Shown here: positions 60,019-64,000 of the stretch, piece by piece
How the letters are laid out: each line of letters begins with the position of its first letter
Position numbering within the stretch: position 1 is the stretch's first letter
Source: Cycas panzhihuaensis
Lineage: Eukaryota > Cycadophyta
Direction: 5' to 3'
NCBI GenBank assembly: GCA_023213395.1
Contig: CM041465.1
Location: 133,493,741-133,557,740, forward strand
Length of the DNA: 64,000 nt
Translations under genes and position numbers: made by a program
Notes under the pieces: model-generated
Database searches by the model: none
Told to the model about the DNA's origin: nothing
What the model saw: only the letters and a program-made list of their open reading frames with translations

Positions 60019-63000
60019 AATGAAGGGAAAATACCTTATAAAATAAATTGCTTAAAAATAAAGAGTTCTTGATAAAGTAGCAAGAGTACACTAATCAAGG
60101 GTAAGGAAAGAAACTCAAACATAAATCAAATTGTCTCCTTTCAATTTTAGAACATGCACAAATATCCCAATTAGGAATCAACCACCTCTAAAATAAAGTT
60201 TTGCAGTAATTTGAGCTTACAAAGTGATGTTTGTCTAAAAAATTATTTATAGGATCAACTTGTAATAAGCCCACAAAATTTTTATCTACTTTAAACATTA
60301 AAATAATACCTCAAATGATATCAAATATACCCAAATGGCCACTCACTTTGTAGATAATAAAATTAGGAATCCAATGCTTTAAATAAGATCTAAATCTAAT
60401 ACTTTATATTAAAAAAAAAACTTTAAATACTATAGGAGGTCTAAACTATTTTTAATGCATAAACTACTGTAAAAAAATCCTATAACTTTAAAGTATTAAA
60501 TGCATCCTAAAATGCAATCCTAATATATGAGTGTAGCCATCATTTCAACCAAGTGAAGAACATGTTGAAGCTGACAAATTTAAAAATAGTGTCTATGTGT
60601 GAGAGTTATATTTGTTGAAGTAAGTATAAGTACTTGAAATAAGATAAACTCTTTGAAATTATAGTTAATCCCTCTTTGAATTAAATGTCTAGTCATGTAA
60701 AGTACTCTATATGACCTACAAGCCTAGTGATAAAAAATTTAAAGCAAAATAATTTAGTAAAATATGAAATATAATTAAATACAAACAACTTTACAAAGAT
60801 TGTCTATTCAACCTTCACACTTTGCTTTCAAAATTAAGACTACACATACAAATAAATGATCCACTAGAGAAATGTATGAGTAAGGTGACATGACAAGATA
60901 TATATATGCGACTAGGGAAAATAGTCAAATAATCACATAATACACTTAAATAGTCATACAACTGATTACACAAAACATACAAAAGAGCTTTCTCATGACT
61001 ATTGGATGATGTAACGTACACTAGAGATATGTAATTAGAGATATGAATCATAATATATGGTAGAGAGTTGTGCCTAAAGACTAGAGATATATTGATAGTG
61101 TATGCCATCATACTACTCTCAATCATGTATATGATCCTCATAACACACACATATAATGTTAAAATTAAAAATAGGCTAAATAAAATATTTAGGCAATGTA
61201 AGATATATGTCCTATGCCTATCAAATTTACCACCAAAATAATGGAGAAATACCCTATTTATATGAAGATGTACACCATATTTTTTTAGGGAATAAATCTA
61301 TGTTGAAGCCAGTAAATACCCTACTTTGGAGCCACAAAAAAAAAACTCTACGATTAATATATGTAGCCACCTAATAAAGTAGAGACAAACTATAAAAGAA
61401 AATGAATATAACATAATACATTATATAATGCTGGAATTATACCTCTGGGGGGTTAACTACACTTGGACAAGATCAAGCCAAATAATAAAAGGTTTCAAGG
61501 CTAAGGATGTATGGTGCAAGTGAAGGAAATCACCCACAAAGGGTGTCAGTGCATCAGAACATAGGTTTAGGACCCATAAATGGCGCACAAACTCCTTTAA
61601 GGTAACTCTACCTCGATTAGGAGTGATGGGTATGTGAGGGATATCATCGGTTTCTCGAGTAACCTCAAAGAGAAGGGCCCTCCTATCCTTGGGTGCCGAA
61701 GGAGGGAGGAAAAGAAAAGTGAGGGAGTGGTTCCTCACATGGAAAAGAGGATTTGAAAGAAGTGACTTTAGGTAGAGAAGAAGAATGGATTACACATAAG
61801 AGGGATTAAGAGGACAAATAATCTCAGGGGTGCAGAATCAACCTAAAAGCTGCACTAAGGTGATCCAAGATGGCTAGAAAAGATAAAGAATGCAGCCTAA
61901 AAGGGGAATGCCCTTAGGGTGCCAAATAAAAAGGATCCTAAGGATAAGAACCAATGAAAGAAGTGTCTCAAGGTTTATGTTCGTTGATTATAATATGGAG
62001 TAGAGTAGAGGAGTTGTGGTGCATACAACAATATGTCCTTATATGCACGAAGCTGCTAAGTAAAGAAACAATACAAAGTTCTCACTCGTTTGTCTCTCAC
62101 ACACATACCCTCACCCTCATTATCTTTTAAACACGAAAGAAAGAGAGGTGATAAGGTAGCTATATAATATGAGACATATGTAAAAGATATAAGTTTAACG
62201 AGCAATGCAACCAAGTAGGCATGTAAATATGTAGGATTTTAGTTACACACACTTTATCAAGCAAGCAAGCAAACTAGCTAAGCACAAATGACCTAAAATG
62301 GTCCTTCTTATTTTCCTTTTTCTTAGATGACATGTGGGTGAAAGAAAGAAAGCAAGGGGAGGAGGATTAACAGAGGCAAAAGGTGTACTAGGAACTAGGC
62401 AGCTGATAGTAGCACTACCCTTGTTGTGCTTGCTTCTCTTGTTCTACCCCAACCACAGACAGTGCAATGGAATGGTGCCAGCGAAGAGGGATGGGGACTC
62501 CCTTGCCTTCCCCCAAGTCATAAGGAAACAAAAAGAGAAAGAAAGTATTGCAAAAAAGAAAACAAAAGAAATTATCATTCTATCTTGCAACTTGAAGACC
62601 CAAAAGAGACAATGGTTGGAAAGGTGGGGACGTACCTGGATTAGGATTCCCCTCTTCCTCTCTTTGCATAGCAAGAAAGAAACCTACTATTAAGTGATGT
62701 TTGCCATTTCTTAAGGGGCGGCAAGTACAATATGCAAAATAATATGATATACAGTATTTTAACCAAAAGAAATATTTTTTGGACAAAACCACTATTAGTT
62801 CCTTTTGTGTTATTTTGTAAACAATAAGGAAAGAAAAGGGGCTAAGAAGAGAAGGAGGGTGGATAGCCTTGAAATGGCTAACCCTCCTAGTAAGAAGTAA
62901 TCCATGTAATCCAAGTACTGAGAAGACGAAAGGAGATAGATGCAACAAAGCTCTTAGAATGCAAGCAACAAGTTGTAGATGAAGTTACATTTATCATCAA

Positions 63001-63880
63001 TGATGCAAAAGTTGCAAAGTGCAATTTTTGCAACCTTAACGAAGCCCAACAACAAAAGACAAGCAGGGTCTAGTATGGGGCTAAAACCCCACTTATGTTA
63101 GGCCTACGACATTGATAGAAAGTGTAGCAATGGGCTATGTATGTTATTTCCAGTAGCAACCTCCTTTCCAAGAGCCCCTTAGAAACCCGAGTGAGGCACA
63201 GAGAAGGAAGAGGTAGGGAGACAAGGGAGCTTCTCTTGAGGAGAAGGCTTGCAGGGTTCAGAACCCTACCTCTACTCCTTTCACTCTCCATAGAAGCCTC
63301 TTCCTTACTACCTCCTTAGAGAAACTAGGAAGGAGTTGGAAGGAAACATGAAGCAAGTGAGGAAGGGAGGGTTTGCCTCCCATTTATAGCAAGAAATCAA
63401 TGGAAAAAGTACTGCAAAAGTGTGACATATAACTTTTGTAATGTTTAAAGAGGTGTAAAGTAAAACAAAAAAAGCTTAAAGGTACCTTTTATGGGTAGAT
63501 CAGGAATAGATCTACTTGAGAAATGAGAGAAAGAGGCCAGCCTTATGGAGTTTGCAGGTGAAACCCCAAAGGAGCAACAAGTTGAAAGAAACTTAGAGTA
63601 AGATGGAAGATCTGCACTTGATAAAGCACTTAGAATGTGTTCTTCACTTTGTTGGCCACAACACAGGCCAATTGTTGTAGATTTGGAGCTACAAAGGATC
63701 GGTGGTTGGCTGAGAAGATGATAATGGTAGAATTGTCTTATTACATGACATTTCTAGAGAGAATGGTGTGAAAAACTTGAGTGAGAGATCTAACAAGAGG
63801 GGTGAAATGAAGTTGTTTTGGGTTTTTAATCCTAACCCTAGCTTAATCAAGTGATTAGGGTTCAGTTTGGTCTAGGAATA
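60019..63880. other. Unassigned DNA, no recognised gene
   Basis: About 3.9 kb. The first kilobase should be the Copia-3 leader, but no LTR or primer site was found. A minus-strand frame at 61738-61457 (93 codons, PHIPITPNRGRVTL segment) is unusually GC-rich for the window and matches nothing I know. 62330-63880 is purine/pyrimidine-patterned with a minus-strand TATA-like ctataaatggg near 63383, similar in texture to the long Tat-like LTR, but not alignable by eye. Confidence 0.4.
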
Positions 63881-63883
63881 AGT

Positions 63884-64000
63884 CACTACCACATGACAAT
63901 TTTATAATAAATGTAAAATTAACCGTGGTAGATTTAAAAAAATAAATTGTGGCAGTTACCCCATGGTAAACTTTACGATACCACAAAGTTTATAGCAGTA
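63884..64000 (+). mobile_element. Possible CACTA transposon end, cut by window edge
   Basis: It begins CACTACCACA, close to the conserved CACTAC terminus of plant CACTA (En/Spm) elements, and is preceded by a possible 3-bp target agt. Behind it, strings such as ccgtggtag, tgtggcag and catggtaaa recur every 25-30 bases in both orientations, as subterminal repeats of such elements do. The other end is outside the window. Confidence 0.4.

Noticed and set aside
62334-62693. 119-codon plus-strand frame with a hydrophobic stretch resembling a signal peptide
   Set aside because: It overlaps other equally long frames on both strands in a purine/pyrimidine-biased region, has no recognisable domain, and the hydrophobic run comes from a T/C-rich tract.

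Overview
The window looks like a transposon-dense, AT-rich stretch of a flowering-plant nuclear genome. I found no convincing host gene, rRNA, tRNA or CRISPR array. Nearly everything recognisable is decayed transposable-element DNA: LTR retrotransposons of the Ty1/copia and Ty3/gypsy superfamilies (chromovirus-like and Tat-like), non-autonomous LTR elements, a LINE fragment and a possible CACTA end. The plant assignment rests on element types and primer-binding sites (initiator Met-tRNA, one tRNA-Arg-like). Species cannot be told from the sequence. Reading frames are full of stops and frameshifts, and most differences between paired LTRs are transitions, as expected for long-methylated DNA.

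Layout. 1-3000: low-complexity, microsatellite-rich sequence. 3006-5081: a complete short LTR element with only a gag domain (TR-GAG type), flanked by the exact duplication aaata. About 5150-6110: a minus-strand LINE fragment split by a probable solo LTR. 7245-15035: complete copia element (Copia-1) with two 443-bp LTRs, the exact duplication caaac and an unusually long, odd leader. 16266-17050: chromovirus gag/protease remnant. 18144-23439: a non-coding LTR element whose own 5' LTR was hit by a shorter member of the same family (18351-20371); target duplications support both insertions. 23445-24129: a minus-strand gypsy-like LTR end.

From about 24.1 to 60.0 kb the big elements all lie on the minus strand and are nested. 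Copia-2 (about 24.13-35.25 kb) has Gypsy-1 (28767-34784) inserted in its gag. Copia-4 gag (about 37.0-38.0 kb) was hit by Gypsy-2 (37978-51174). Gypsy-2 was in turn hit, at the start of its integrase zinc-binding region, by a Tat-like element (39601-46988) with the exact duplication gtgac. Copia-3 runs from about 60.02 kb down to 53.63 kb. From 60.0 to 63.9 kb nothing is clearly assignable, and the last 120 bases look like a CACTA terminus.

The proteins named are the usual retrotransposon set (gag particle protein, protease, integrase, reverse transcriptase, RNase H). None appears intact, so all are annotated as pseudogenes. The non-autonomous families would have depended on enzymes supplied by other elements. 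The most interesting structures are the self-nested non-coding family with a primer-site-like motif repeated inside its U5 end, the TR-GAG element, the three-layer nest whose boundaries are fixed by the interrupted reading frame, and the C-run/G-run arrays in the Copia-1 leader. I did not find evidence of a new enzymatic or defence system.
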